A stretch of DNA of 64,000 nt from Isoetes taiwanensis (taxonomy: Eukaryota > Streptophyta > Lycopodiopsida > Isoetales > Isoetaceae): positions 98,347 through 162,346 of the forward strand of contig JAJEKV010000518.1 in the NCBI GenBank assembly GCA_021234155.1, in the 5' to 3' direction. The translations under genes and the position numbers were made by a program. Below, one piece after another: positions 32,924 through 43,289 of the stretch. The notes under the pieces were generated by a model. That model worked only from the letters and a program-made list of their open reading frames with translations, was not told the origin of the DNA and ran no database searches. How positions within the stretch are numbered: position 1 is the first letter of the stretch; each line of letters begins with the position of its first letter.

Positions 32924-33671
32924 CTGTGTTGAATATTGGAGTTCTTTCTCATGTAAGCTTAAATATGTTTCAAAGTTATAAACTTGTTTGAGTGTGCTAT
33001 TACCATTAGACACAGACAGCTTGCTGAATGGCAGGATTTAGAGAAAGACAGAGCTTGGATTTGTTTTTGAACAAAATACTAGACACAGGCATAGAATTAA
33101 AGATCTATCTGAAGAACTGCAAAGATTAAAGAGGAAAGTAAGCACAATATGGACTCAAAGCTCCCCAATTCAAATTCTATTGATTTTAATATGTATCACT
33201 AACCTTTGAGCTCAGCCTAAGTCAAATAAAGCCTCCGGATGACATGTGCTGGCGAAATAAACTTTTTTTAAAGGTAATGAACATCCAGACCTCAGAGCTC
33301 GCAGGATGTTGCTAGAGTAACGGCCATCGATTTATGACAATACTGGAGTTCAAAGCTACCGCCATGGCCTCCAGATTAGCCATCTTCAGAAGACTCTAGC
33401 CGAATTAGTCACAGCTAAATTCACGACCTATTTGCTGTACTCACGACAGCGACATTGCAACAAATTAGGTCGAGATCTCCAGCTATGACCGGATCTCCAA
33501 CAAAATACGTCGAGAACTGCTGTACTCACAACAGCGACATCGCCCCGTTGAGAAAACCCTTTCAATGCTAGGGTTAGGTCATCGAAATAGTTCATTTCTG
33601 TATCTGAATCACGTGAATTTTGGAACAAAAAATTAAATAAATTGAAAAATATTAAATTCCCTAGTTAGGCA
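32924..33671. other. Upstream part of the PFK-bearing segment, no clear exon
   Basis: On the minus strand an ATG at 33383 opens MANLEAMAVALNSS, which is compatible with the start of an organelle-targeted protein, but it stops after some 25 codons. GTCGCTGT(T/C)GTGAGTACAGCA occurs twice about 86 bp apart (33440-33545). No further PFK exon was found. Confidence 0.3.
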
Positions 33672-34185
33672 ATGTTAGGAAAGCGGATGGACTCAGGATA
33701 CTTTTACCCTCGATTCGGTGATCCCGGAGATAAAGATCCCGTCCTCCGGGATCCCGGGACGGGGTCCGTTGGGGAGACCCCTGATCTGATGTCTGACACG
33801 CCACGCCGTTTGGCCCATCCATCCCCGCCCAAACCCCCCATGCCATCGCGCGCCCGCCTCCGGAGATCCGGCCTCCGTGTGCTTAATGCATTTGTCTTAA
33901 AAGGGGAGAGTTGTTTACAGGCCTTTCAAAGACTTTATGGCTTTAAACCAGCAAAGGATCTCGTCTTTGATATTTTTCATATTTCACTATTTGGAATAGT
34001 GAAGTTCTTTGTTAAGAAGCTCATACATGTCCTTCAAGATACAAGCAGCCAACACCTCTCAAGTTTAAAGTTTAGACAAGATAATTCAAGAGATTTCTGA
34101 AGTCGCACCTAGGGATTACGACAAGGACAATGGCAAACTACCCCAAGTAAATATTATAACGTCTTTAAGGGTGGGGATTACCAGA
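33672..34185 (+). pseudogene. 142-codon open frame, possibly from a transposon protein
   Basis: The frame at 33672-34100 starts MLGKRMDSGYFYPRFG, passes through a GC-rich proline-rich stretch and continues with AFQRLYGFKPAKDLVFDIFH, ISLFGIVKFFVKKLIHVL. After a frame change at about 34090, RDYDKDNGKLPQVNIITSL extends it to about 34180. The DxFH...GIVK pattern recalls the region of CACTA tnp2-type and related transposase proteins in which HxxxLG(V/I)VK occurs, but this is weak. The 5' 200 bp have a different composition and may be unrelated. Function unknown. Confidence 0.4.
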
Positions 34186-34550
34186 AATTTGTGAAATGGT
34201 GCTTATCTGAGGTTCAATCCTCTGTTTCTTTGGCAATTTCCCTTTCACTCAATCCTCTTTTAAAAATACCCCAATTCATCCGCAAATTCCCTTTTGAACC
34301 AGTCCCCCTTTCTTGAAAATACCCCAATCCATTCATAAATTCCCTTTTGACCCAATCCCCTTTCTTGAAAATACCCCAATGTGCATTTGAAATCCTCTAT
34401 TTCTACTAATTCCTCCATTGGAATATACCCCTTTAGTTCAAGAATTCCCCGTTTCTATTAATTTTTCCCCGTACAAGATACCCTTTTATTTAAAGATTCC
34501 CCATTGCAAAGAAAATAACCCATTGCTCTTGAGTCCCCCGGTTCCATAAT
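34186..34550 (+). repeat. Degenerate tandem repeat, unit about 55 bp
   Basis: CTTGAAAATACCCCAAT, CATTCATAAATTCCC and TTTTGA(A/C)CC(A/C)(G/A)TCCCC recur at 34250-34400, decaying toward 34550. It resembles the motif of 30605-31000 on the same strand. Confidence 0.7.
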
Positions 34551-34584
34551 GGAGGATTTTCCAGGGGAATTGAGCACTTTTTTC

Positions 34585-34977
34585 GTTGTGGTTTACGTGG
34601 GTATGTGGGCATATTCGGTATATGCGGCATATACCTAGCATATCTTTGATGATGCTAAAACGGTTCTTTTGTAAATGCTAGGGTCATCCTTGCTGTCGCT
34701 TAAACCCCTTTAGACTCGAAGCCGGCCCGGCTATGCCGCTCGCCGCCTTCTCATTTTAATTAAATAGCCACAAGCCTTTGGTATGCCTCCACTCTCGTGG
34801 CGGCCGAGGTCCAGGTGTTGGTGGTAGGTGGTTCGTGCATTTCTGCCCGGTTAGGTGGAATCGAGCGGTTAAGTAAAAAAAAATATATGGATGGGCTCTT
34901 AACGGATGGCGGCGGTGGAGAATCCGAAAATTTGGATGGACCGGGCTTTACCAGTAGGTCGCACCGTAATGCTCTTC
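34585..34977. other. No gene recognised
   Basis: Overlapping short frames on both strands (34760-35014) have no motif support. GCCGGCCCGGC near 34722 is a GC-rich palindrome. Confidence 0.3.
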
Positions 34978-35790
34978 TTTGAGCATTTATGATCATATTT
35001 GGATAGCCGTGCATGCCTTGGTGAAGCCGGCAGAGAGAAAGGATTCATAGCCACCGAGATATTTCTTAGCTCTTATTACGTTAAACCATTTTAAGGTAGA
35101 AATATAACGAATGTTCATCATCTATCTTGCTTTTTAATTGTGTTGTAAACAAATCATGGATGTTATCTCTAAAAGCGAGAGAAAAGCATTAAAGGATCTC
35201 GTAGGCTGATGATGCTACCACGGTAGAATTTGTGCTTGGCGAATCGGCGATTTTTACTTGTATTATTCTTCGTAAGAGCATAAATAATCCAATTTGGATG
35301 TCTGTGCATGCCTCACGAGAAGATGGATCTTTGAAAGAAATCGGGGCCATGGAGATAATTTTCAGCAAAGATATGTTGTTATAAGGTAGAAATGGAATGA
35401 TTATTCATCATCTATCTTGCTTTTCATTGTGTTTTGGATAAAATTATGGATGTTATCTCTTAAATCGGGAAAAAGCACTAATATTGGAATCTGGAACTAA
35501 GACGATTCTGATGAGATTTGGCAGATCCAACTGGCCGATTTTGGCTTCAATGCTCATTGTTAAGCATTAGATATTACAATAAGATCACGCTTAAGTGCCT
35601 GCGGGTTGTTGGATCAAGAAGGAAATATTTGACCTCGAGATTCCTTTTCGACTCATAATCTGTTGAACTACTACAAGATGGAAATAGAACGCTAGATTCT
35701 TATCTATCTTGATTTTAGCCATGTTTTAAACAGATTTTCTATGTTATCATTTTGCGAGGATTAATTGACAATATTAATTAAAGACCCATC
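34978..35790 (+). repeat. Diverged tandem repeat, three units of about 230-300 bp
   Basis: Units start near 34978, 35276 and 35560. Each has, in order, a GCATTTATGATCATATTTGG-like or AAATAATCCAATTTGG-like start, GTGCATGCCT or AGTGCCTGC, AAGGTAGAAAT or AAGATGGAAAT, TCTATCTTGCTTTT(T/C)A or TCTATCTTGATTTTA, TGTTTT(A/G)(A/G)A and ATGTTATCTCT or ATGTTATCATT. It is a short, old satellite-like array or nested copies of one element. Confidence 0.6.
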
Positions 35791-36800
35791 ATCATACCTC
35801 AGTAAAGTTCGATTGCTTAGCCAGTGATAAGAAGGTATTTTTGAGATTAAAATTTGCAAAATAATAATTGATTCTCTCTAGATTCTATCACTATTTGCTC
35901 TATAGTATTCTTTAGAATATATTAATTGCTAGCATATTGGCAAAATGTCATATTTGGTGTGTACTAAATGGAGATGGATTTGCCTTGAGAAAGCATCAAT
36001 ATAATGGAAGAAATGGGAGAATCTAACTTTATGGACTTGGAAGAGGAGCAGAGTCTCACCGACAATTAAAACCAGGTTGGATACATATAATTGTGTTACT
36101 TTTCGTGTCAATTTAGGTAATTAAGAGGCCTTCCTAGATGTTCCATCTTTGAAACTGCCTTCAGGAACATATAGCTCCAATAAAATAATTATGCCATAAG
36201 CTCGGTTAGAGGTCTATTACTCAGCAAACATGTGTTTTCTCGCATAGTCTATACATTTTATGATCATAGAGCGTGTTTGTTGTAGGAAAAGTTGCACGAA
36301 ACCAAATCCACGATTTCAAAGGCAGGCAATGCAAAGGCGTGATGTGCATGTGGAGCCATTTGAGCAGATTCAAATTGGAAGCCCTATTGTTAGAGGTAAA
36401 TTTCTTTCCTTTGTTATCTAACAACGGATGCTAAAAGATACTAAAGATAAAAGTTTTGCACCTTCTTGTCATATCATCTTTGTTGCTTGAATTACATTTA
36501 CTTGCTTAAAGTGAGTTGCACTTTATTACATCCTTTTACCATGACTTTTCCTCAGCTGTATGTTTGATCCGCCAAGAGGCATTTTAGGTTGTTCGTCCGA
36601 CTCGAGGTCATTTTCAGGGGTTGTGTGACATATGTCACGAGAGAAGGATTCCTGTCGACCATCTCCGAGAATGGCCTTTCATGGAGATGCTCTTTTAGTT
36701 CGTGGTTGTGGTCGTCTTGATTTCGGGGGTAACAAAAGTTAAGCAGAAAGTTTCTTTGTCATTTTAAATTAAGATCATTCTTTTAGCGACAAAGTAATTT
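35791..36800. other. No gene recognised
   Basis: No frame with recognisable content; short frames on the minus strand at 35929-36111 and 36221-36424 lack motifs. Confidence 0.3.
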
Positions 36801-37067
36801 TTAATAAGGGATTAACTTCAAAGATATAGATCTAATTAAGGCTACATTGTTTTCAACCTTTATGTTTGTTTTTTCGGGGAGGAGATGCAAGGGCGCTTTA
36901 CAAGTCATTGCATTCACAAGTAAGGTTCTTCCATTTACATCATAAGCCTGGTTGCAGCTTTTTTTCAAGTGATATGAGTTTTCCGGATATTTTGCCTTAA
37001 AAGCACCCTCTTGTACCCAAGACATGACTACAACGGCCATCACGGTGAGTATTCCATTACTAACCAT
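36801..37067 (-). CDS. Possible small secreted protein, 88 residues, doubtful
   Basis: The minus-strand frame from ATG 37067 begins with a hydrophobic stretch (ILTVMAVVVMSWV) ending in EGAFKA, which could be a signal peptide. A 60-residue polar part with two cysteines (KKSCNQAYDV; AMTCKAPLHL) follows. It has no family resemblance and no evident promoter, and such a frame can arise by chance. It is listed because the signal-like start is the only such one in this stretch. Confidence 0.2.
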   Translation of the reverse strand: MVSNGILTVMAVVVMSWVQEGAFKAKYPENSYHLKKSCNQAYDVNGRTLLVNAMTCKAPLHLLPEKTNIKVENNVALIRSISLKLIPY

Positions 37068-38460
37068 GTGATTTTGCTATTAGAGTAAAAACTTGACAAT
37101 CATGTATGAGACTAAGGCTCCTCGCTATCAAACAACCTTGTAGAAAAAGGCACATTATCTATTTGGACTTTCCATGGCCAAATTTTGGTAACGATTGAAA
37201 TGTCCGGGATGGAGTAAGTCCTTTGTTGACAACCCCAGCAATGTATGGATATGGACATCACGCTTGGACATATGTAAGTGCAAAGTTTAGATGCTTGGCC
37301 ACTTGGGGCAAGAGCCCAATTCTTGAGGATGATTTTAGCTTTTGAATGCGGATAAAGGCCTGCCTTGAAAGCTCAAATTGTGTGCAAATTCAAGGATTTT
37401 TATGGCCTATTTCTTGAGGATTCAATAATCTAGCATCTTTTTCTTCTTGAAGAATCAAGAGATGTTTTTGAAAAATCAAGAGGATTGCTTAATGGTGGTT
37501 ATTCATGGTGATGATGTGAAAGTTTGACAATTGGGTTCAAATGCTAATGCTTAGTTTGGAGAGATCTATTATTAGTGTGTCTTTGGAATGGTTATTTGCG
37601 GTTGTGATTTCTTAGTCATAGAAGCTTTTATTTCAAGGTAAAGGGACGGAAAAATAGGTGTTCCAAACTAAATATTTTTTTTCTTATGGCACTTTGGCTT
37701 ATGGTTATATAAATAATCTGGTGTTGCACAAGACTTAGATAGAGAGATAAAGAACAGACCTTCTAGCTAGATGATAGGGACTCTTACTTAGCAAGCATGT
37801 CTTTAAAATTGTTGCATGTGCTCATACTCTACTCTCAATCAAATGAAACATAGAAAGCATATGTTGCCATGTGATTTATCTATCTTCCTTTGTATTCCTG
37901 GGTTTATCTTTATATCTGCTTCGATGCTCTAATACTCGAGTGTATTCTCGGCTTTTATCTTATACTTATTGCATCATCTATTGTGGTTTTCTTGATTCCT
38001 TCTAAATGGTGCCATTTGGCTAATGAGTTACTTTTAACTTGTAGGTGACAACCGTTGGCGAGGAGTTACTCTATATAATAAGCGGCTAACAAAATGAGGT
38101 ATTCTTGTTTATTCTTGCCTCCTCTTCTCCATAGATTATGCGATCTCGTTTGACTTCGACTTCCGCTTTTGTTGTTTGAAATGCATGATTGGTCACATTC
38201 GATTGAATGTACACTAATTCACTAAATTGGTTTCTCTATCGGAATGATTTTAGGGACGTAATGGACGGTAAGTACCGTGCCCATTTAATAGGACTGCTTT
38301 TGCAATAGTGTTCTTACAGGGAAAAAGCAATAGTGTTCTTGCTGGGAATGCCCGCTAATTACAGATTTAAAGCTGTCCTATCCCAAGGCGCCGGACATAT
38401 GCGGTCCGCTAATTTGTTTTGTTTAATCCAAGGCGGTTAAGCGGGGCGATAAAAAAATAT
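37068..38460. other. No gene recognised
   Basis: AT-rich stretch with words such as TTCTTGAGGAT repeated near 37320-37430. GGAAAAAGCAATAGTGTTCTTG follows a related phrase at about 38300-38345. No gene. Confidence 0.35.
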
Positions 38461-38760
38461 GAATAGATTTGTCCGAAAAATTCAATAGCTACAAATATGG
38501 TTATTTTTTAATTGAATAGATATACCAAAAAATTCAATAGCCACAAATATGGTTATTTCTAATTGAAACTAGTAAATGCAGATTACTTGATAATTTGAGA
38601 ATCAGTAAAAGTGGGAACTTTGTGCATTTGCATAGAGTAACCCGGGACAATTTGAGAATCTGTAAAAGTGGGAACTTTGTGCATTTGCATAGAGTAACTT
38701 GGGGACTCCTGGATCATTTTGGAATTTATAGAGTAACTTACGGCCATGTGTATAAGTTGT
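38461..38760 (+). repeat. Two adjacent two-copy tandem repeats (52 and 57 bp)
   Basis: First pair: 38461-38513 and 38514-38565 (GAATAGAT...AAAAATTCAATAG...ACAAATATGGTTATT). Second pair: about 38592-38648 and 38649-38705 (AATTTGAGAATC, GTAAAAGTGGGAACTTTGTG, CATTTGCATAGAGTAAC). The second pair is almost identical, so it is recent. Confidence 0.85.
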
Positions 38761-39114
38761 TGAAGTAGTTTACTAAATTTCATATAGTCATTCTCTCTTG
38801 CTAGGAATAAGATTTATAGGCTATGGATGTGTTGTGAACAATGCCATGTAACCTCCCGAAGGCATTGCATTATTTAGTGTGTGTTGCACCTTTATTTATA
38901 GCTACCTTTAAAAGTAATTGGAGCTCTAAATTGAAATATCAAGATGTTGTTAATTGTTGTGTAAATAAAATATGAAACATGTGGGCATGCCTCTCGCCAA
39001 TTAAATATAAAACATTGCAAAAGTAAAAGATGGACATAATAGATTTTCTTGAATATATGTATCCCAAGTATGACTAATGTAATATCTATCTCTAGAAACT
39101 TTTATGCTGAAATT
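38761..39114. other. No gene recognised
   Basis: Nothing identifiable. Confidence 0.3.
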
Positions 39115-39545
39115 TTGCCCGTCAAACTTTTAAGGTTCGATCTTGAATTGAACTTGTGCAATACCCGGACCGTCCAATTTTAAGTCATAATTGGGTCATC
39201 AAACTTTTAGGGTACTAATATCTGAATTGAATTTGTCGCGAAGTTTGCTTCAACCGCTCAACTTTTGAGTCAAATCTAGGTCGTCAAGCTTTTAGGGTTC
39301 TAATACTGAATTGAATTTGTGAGAGAGGTTTGTTTTAGCAAGCTCAAACTTATGTAATCATATATTTTTCCCTCCATCTTAGTTGCCCTTTCTCTCTCTA
39401 TGTATAAGCTAGAAGCACTGTAAGTTTGAGTTGGAATAAAGAATGGAAACTTATAAGTTTGAGTTAAGTTGGAAACTTATAAGTTTGACTTTGAACAAAA
39501 GATTGGAAACCTATACGTTTGAATTTGAATAAAGAGACCTCTAGA
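39115..39545 (+). repeat. Degenerate tandem repeats (about 85 bp and about 40 bp units)
   Basis: The phrase TCAAACTTTTA(A)GG(G)T...AATTGAA(C/T)TTGT recurs three times at 39122-39325. Then AACTTATAAGTTTGA(G/C)TT and relatives recur at 39420-39530. No gene. Confidence 0.65.
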
Positions 39546-39639
39546 GTGGTTGTAGAATCAAGCATGTTTAGTTTGGTGAGAATGAAAATTTGCATGGCGT
39601 GAAAATGAGCATTTGATGGAGAATGAAACCGACCGAGAA

Positions 39640-39835
39640 TGAGGATGCAGAGGAGCATGAAAATGAGCATGGGCATGGGATGGCATGGGCATGGGCATGG
39701 GCATGGAATGGGAATGGAATGGAAATGGGAATGACATGACAATGACAATGACAATGACAATGACAATGGCAATGGCAATGGCAATGGCAATGGCAATGTG
39801 AATGAGAGTGAGAATGAAAATGAAGACGAAATGAG
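39640..39835. repeat. Compound microsatellite (CATGGG, GAATGG, AATGAC, AATGGC)
   Basis: Hexamer runs GGCATG, GGAATG, then GACAAT x5 and GGCAAT x5, followed by GAATGA-type repeats. They keep a frame open on both strands (39464-39988 minus, 39798-40004 plus), but these translations are simple-sequence artefacts. Confidence 0.9.
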
Positions 39836-39988
39836 GATGAAAATGATGATGATGATTGAGGGTCTTGAAGAGGACAAAACTATGAAAGAAAAAAATGATG
39901 AAAATGAGAAGAATGATGAGGGGAAGATCATGCGAATGAACTTAATGCAAGAAAAAATTTGTGATGTTAAAGACAACATAGAGAACAT

Positions 39989-41855
39989 AGAGGGAAGCCT
40001 TTAAAATATCTCCGCGATGGTGTTAGGGTAAAGGATATATATTGTTATCTTATATCTAGCAAGTACAATATTTCATCACCTCCATCTTCAACCTCATCGA
40101 GGAAGACATTATGGCATGCGGGGGCATGTTGGAGGAAATTGATCTCAAAAGATCAAAATGATAGTTTAGATGCAACAGAACTCGGACCTTCCTACTTCTA
40201 CCATGGATGTGGATGCATTGAGAGCATTTATGCGTAAATAAGAAAGTTGGCATTTTTAGGCTACAAGCTAGATGAAAGCCTTCAAGGACTTGGAGACGAA
40301 CCAAGGCATTGAAGGGACGGATTTGCAAAACAGAAGGAATCTCATCTAGGACAAGATGAGGCTACTCTGATTATTTCATTAAGGTTTCAAGCATCATGAA
40401 AAAGAACGAAGGCAAACATGCTTATCTTAAAGTGGCATTTTCCACGCTTTTTGTATTGAGAGTTGCTACCACAATAGATTCTTTTATCGTTATCCCATCC
40501 GTTTTAGGATACAAATTGCATTTGCTTTCAAAAAAAAAGGAAAGTGCTCCTATAAAAGAAAATATGAGCTTTTTAGCTTCTGAGGAGCTCAGGATGCTTC
40601 TACAGCCTAGGTTGGATTCCGCACTATCAGCTCTCAAGGTTAAGGTCCACATTGATTGGCATTGCAAGAGAGATCAACTTCGTTGTCATGGCTACTCACC
40701 CGCACGCCCATTCAATATAAATTGATTAAACGGAATTTCTTGAACTTTTCCAAATGTAATCGCGAAATCAACGTTGACTACATTGGCTTATGATTTTATT
40801 ATTCTATGTTCTATATGGTATTTGTACATATCAATAAGGCTTGAATTGCAGGAATTACAAACCGTAAAATCATTATGGTGCAAAAGCGGGTACTAATAGA
40901 GGCTATAATCAAAACCTAGATTGCACTCATAGATCTTCCCCCCTTATTCTCACAAATGACCATCTTGGTTAGTGCAATGGAAGAGTTGGAACATTTAAAA
41001 GAGAAAATTAGCTTTTAAAAGAGAAGGTTAATGTCATCTATTTTATTTGGGCTTATTTTTTTGCGATCCACATGGCATATGTGCCAATAATGCGGATTAA
41101 CGGTGGAAATTTTTAAGGAAAATTTTTAAGCTTTTTTTTTTTACAAAACTTCTTTGTGGAGCTTCCAAATCTTATTGCGTAGATACACGACTCTAACATG
41201 GTCACGGGCCTAATATACACACCTAGCAAAGCTTCCTGTTGCAAAAAGCTTCTTGTTGCCATAAATATTTTTGAGCAAAGCCGTCTTGTTGCCACATATG
41301 TTTTTTAGCGAGCTTCAACTTGTAAAAGCTTATTGCCGGATTTTTTAGCCAAAACTTGCAAAACTTTCAATTCTTGAGCGGACTAGTATGTTATGAGGAT
41401 GTAACATTTGTGTTTTAACACTAGTTTTCTTGAGATCAATGAAGTTAAACAATCATGAACTTATTCTTAGTTCGGAGCAGTATGTATCAAAAATTATGCG
41501 CACATCCCTTTAGGACATTGGAGGCCAACCCTTCGTGCGCAGCACCTTGTTTTTTCTATTTAGTTTTCATGAAAAATGCATCCGCTAGGACGTGTTCAAT
41601 AGCCTACTAATAAATTAACGAATAATTCTTTTCTAGCCTTGAAGGGGAGTACTTGAGTGTAAGTTATGGTAGAATCTTACCCTCAAAATATTGAACAATG
41701 AACCACATTTGCCTCCTCCCATGCGTCTTTCTATTTTTTGGATAAAAACATTGCATAGAGTGATTAAATATAAGTGCAAAGCTTGCTATCTATTACCACG
41801 GCTTTCTAAGTTTGTCCTTTTTGTTGTCGCTTCTAGATGTTTGAACATAAGATAT
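39989..41855. other. No gene supported
   Basis: A 109-codon plus-strand frame at 40396-40725 (MKKNEGKHAYLKVAFSTLF...) and an overlapping minus-strand frame have no recognisable motif. AGCTT(C/G)(T/C)TGTTGC-like phrases recur at 41222-41300. No gene is called. Confidence 0.35.
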
Positions 41856-42118
41856 ACACTTCAACAAAAAATCATAAAACCTCATGATCACATGAACAAA
41901 CAATCACATGAACCCACAAATAAGTAAATTTAAGGTGACCTAACATAAAGCATCCTCCAAAAGCTACGCAGCTTGAAGCATCCATTACACTTCAACATAA
42001 AATCATAAAACCCCATGATCTAGAATAAACAATCCTAGGAACCCACAAATAAGTAAATTTAAGGTGACCTAATATAAAGCATCCTCCAAAAGCTACGCAC
42101 CTTGAAGCATCCATCACA
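41856..42118 (+). repeat. Tandem duplication, unit 131 bp
   Basis: Units at 41856-41986 and 41987-42118 share ACACTTCAACA(A/T)AAAATCAT, CACAAATAAGTAAATTTAAG and CATCCTCCAAAAGCTACGCA, and are above 90 percent alike by eye. Confidence 0.9.
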
Positions 42119-42435
42119 GGAATCATAACATCACAATCTTTAATATTTTTAACATTATGTTTCTTAACATTATGTATTTTCCGCTTTCGTGCAATTATGA
42201 TAATACAAAGTTTGTAGCTTTTTAATAACACAGTGGTCATGATTGCCCATGTAAGACATGTGTATGTCTCTCTTTTTACTTAGTCTTTGTGGTTAATCAT
42301 CTACCATTTTATAAATTGCTATTCTAGGAAATGCTTATATCCCTTAACCTATTTATTTTGTTTCCTCTCAAATATAGCTAGGTACTGTAAATATATCTAC
42401 AACTTCATGGTTGACGCATATAATCGTACTTATGC
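42119..42435. other. No gene recognised
   Basis: AT-rich stretch leading to the Helitron-like hairpin. Confidence 0.3.
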
Positions 42436-42460
42436 TCGGCAACGCCGAGCACCCGTTACT
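42436..42460 (+). repeat. Helitron-like 3' hairpin lacking its CTAG
   Basis: GCTCGGC-AAC-GCCGAGC then ACCCGTTACT parallels the intact end at 58068-58095 (GCCGGC-AAT-GCCGGGC, ACTCATTACTAGT), including the preceding CGT(A/C)(C/T)TTATG. Here TACT is followed by GCCTCTCTCTC, the start of LINE 2, instead of AGT. Insertion of the LINE at the Helitron end would explain the missing CTAG. Confidence 0.6.
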
Positions 42461-42499
42461 GCCTCTCTCTCTCTCCCTCTCTCTCTCTCATAGGCGCTA

Positions 42500-43270
42500 A
42501 TGGGCCAAAATAGGGTTACACAGAAAAACAAGCCTTCTAAGGAACTAGCTCGTGGGACCAAATATGATCCAAAAAAGGCTTCTGATACGGCATCAGATGA
42601 TGCCGAACGTTCTGATTCGGAGGGAGAATCGTCCACCGGAAAGGAGGTTTCTCTTGTGACAATCTGGAAAGAACTCTCTCTACTCAAAGCAGAGGCAAGT
42701 GATAAGAGAGGAGAAATGGCTCCATTACAGTGTACCGCTTAACCGAGGAGATAAGAAAGTCATGGAGGAAAACCATACTCAAAGATGATCATGATAGTGA
42801 AGTAAATGGAAGATTTCAAAAGGAAGAACTAGGGCAATTGAAAACGAAATCAGAGATGATAATGAATTAGAAGCCTTGAAGGCAAAGCTTGAATCTTATA
42901 TGGAAGAACAAGACAGAGGCAGCGATCTTTGAATGAGAATCGAGGGTTTGCCGTAAGCCGCAAACTAAAATACAAAAGCTTTAACTGAGAACTTATTGGC
43001 CGTAACATTTGAAGATTCAAAATGGGATAACGGATGCCTTCGTAATTGGGTAAGGACACGGGATCTGCATGTTGTGGTTCGCTTTTATAAATGTAAAATG
43101 ATGATTTGAAGTTTTTGAAGAACGAGAAATAAAACCCAAAAGATCAACACATGGATTTAATGAAGATCTACTTGAAGAGCAGCTCATCACAAAGAAAGGA
43201 GGAACTGCAAAAATACAAGGAAGCTAAATTGAACAATCATAAGGCTTACTGGAAAGCAGGGAAAGTTGTA
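42500..43270 (+). pseudogene. LINE 2 ORF1-like region
   Basis: The frame at 42500-42742 opens MGQNRVTQKNKPSKELARG and is rich in Ser, Asp and Lys (DTASDDAERSDSEGESSTG). Beyond it, shifted frames give charged, coiled-coil-like sequence up to the endonuclease. Upstream position and composition match LINE ORF1 proteins, which bind the element RNA, but no zinc knuckle is visible. Confidence 0.5.
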
Positions 43271-43289
43271 ATAGAAGATTAGGTAGTCT

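Larger units (their letters stand above)
32153..33675. mobile_element. 1.5-kb segment bounded by a 23-bp inverted repeat (Pack-type)
   Basis: ATTGCCTAACTAGGGAATTT plus AAT starts at about 32157 and its exact reverse complement ends at about 33673. The segment between them carries three exons of phosphofructokinase with their introns on the minus strand. This is how a small non-autonomous DNA transposon that has captured part of a host gene would look. I found no clear target duplication next to the arms, so the transposon class is not assigned. Confidence 0.55.
30575..34584. mobile_element. Candidate 4-kb TIR element carrying gene fragments
   Basis: The left edge (30575-30612: GAAAAAGGTGCTCCAATACC, then an A-run and ATACCCCC) is an imperfect inverted repeat of the right edge (34551-34584, reverse complement GAAAAAAAGTGCTCAATTCC and CCTGGAAAATCC). 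Next to both ends are several hundred bases rich in ATACCCC and ATTCCC phrases. Inside lie PPR debris, an exon-like segment, a PFK fragment and a 142-codon frame. Elements with inverted ends and captured gene pieces are known in plants as Pack-MULEs and Pack-TYPE elements. I could not find a target duplication, so the call is tentative. Confidence 0.4.

Noticed and set aside
39464-39988. 174-codon minus-strand frame rich in Ser, Leu and Pro
   Set aside because: Produced by hexamer microsatellites that keep frames open on both strands.
42455-42492. CT-rich run (TCTCTC)
   Set aside because: Simple sequence at the start of LINE 2; no regulatory meaning can be claimed.
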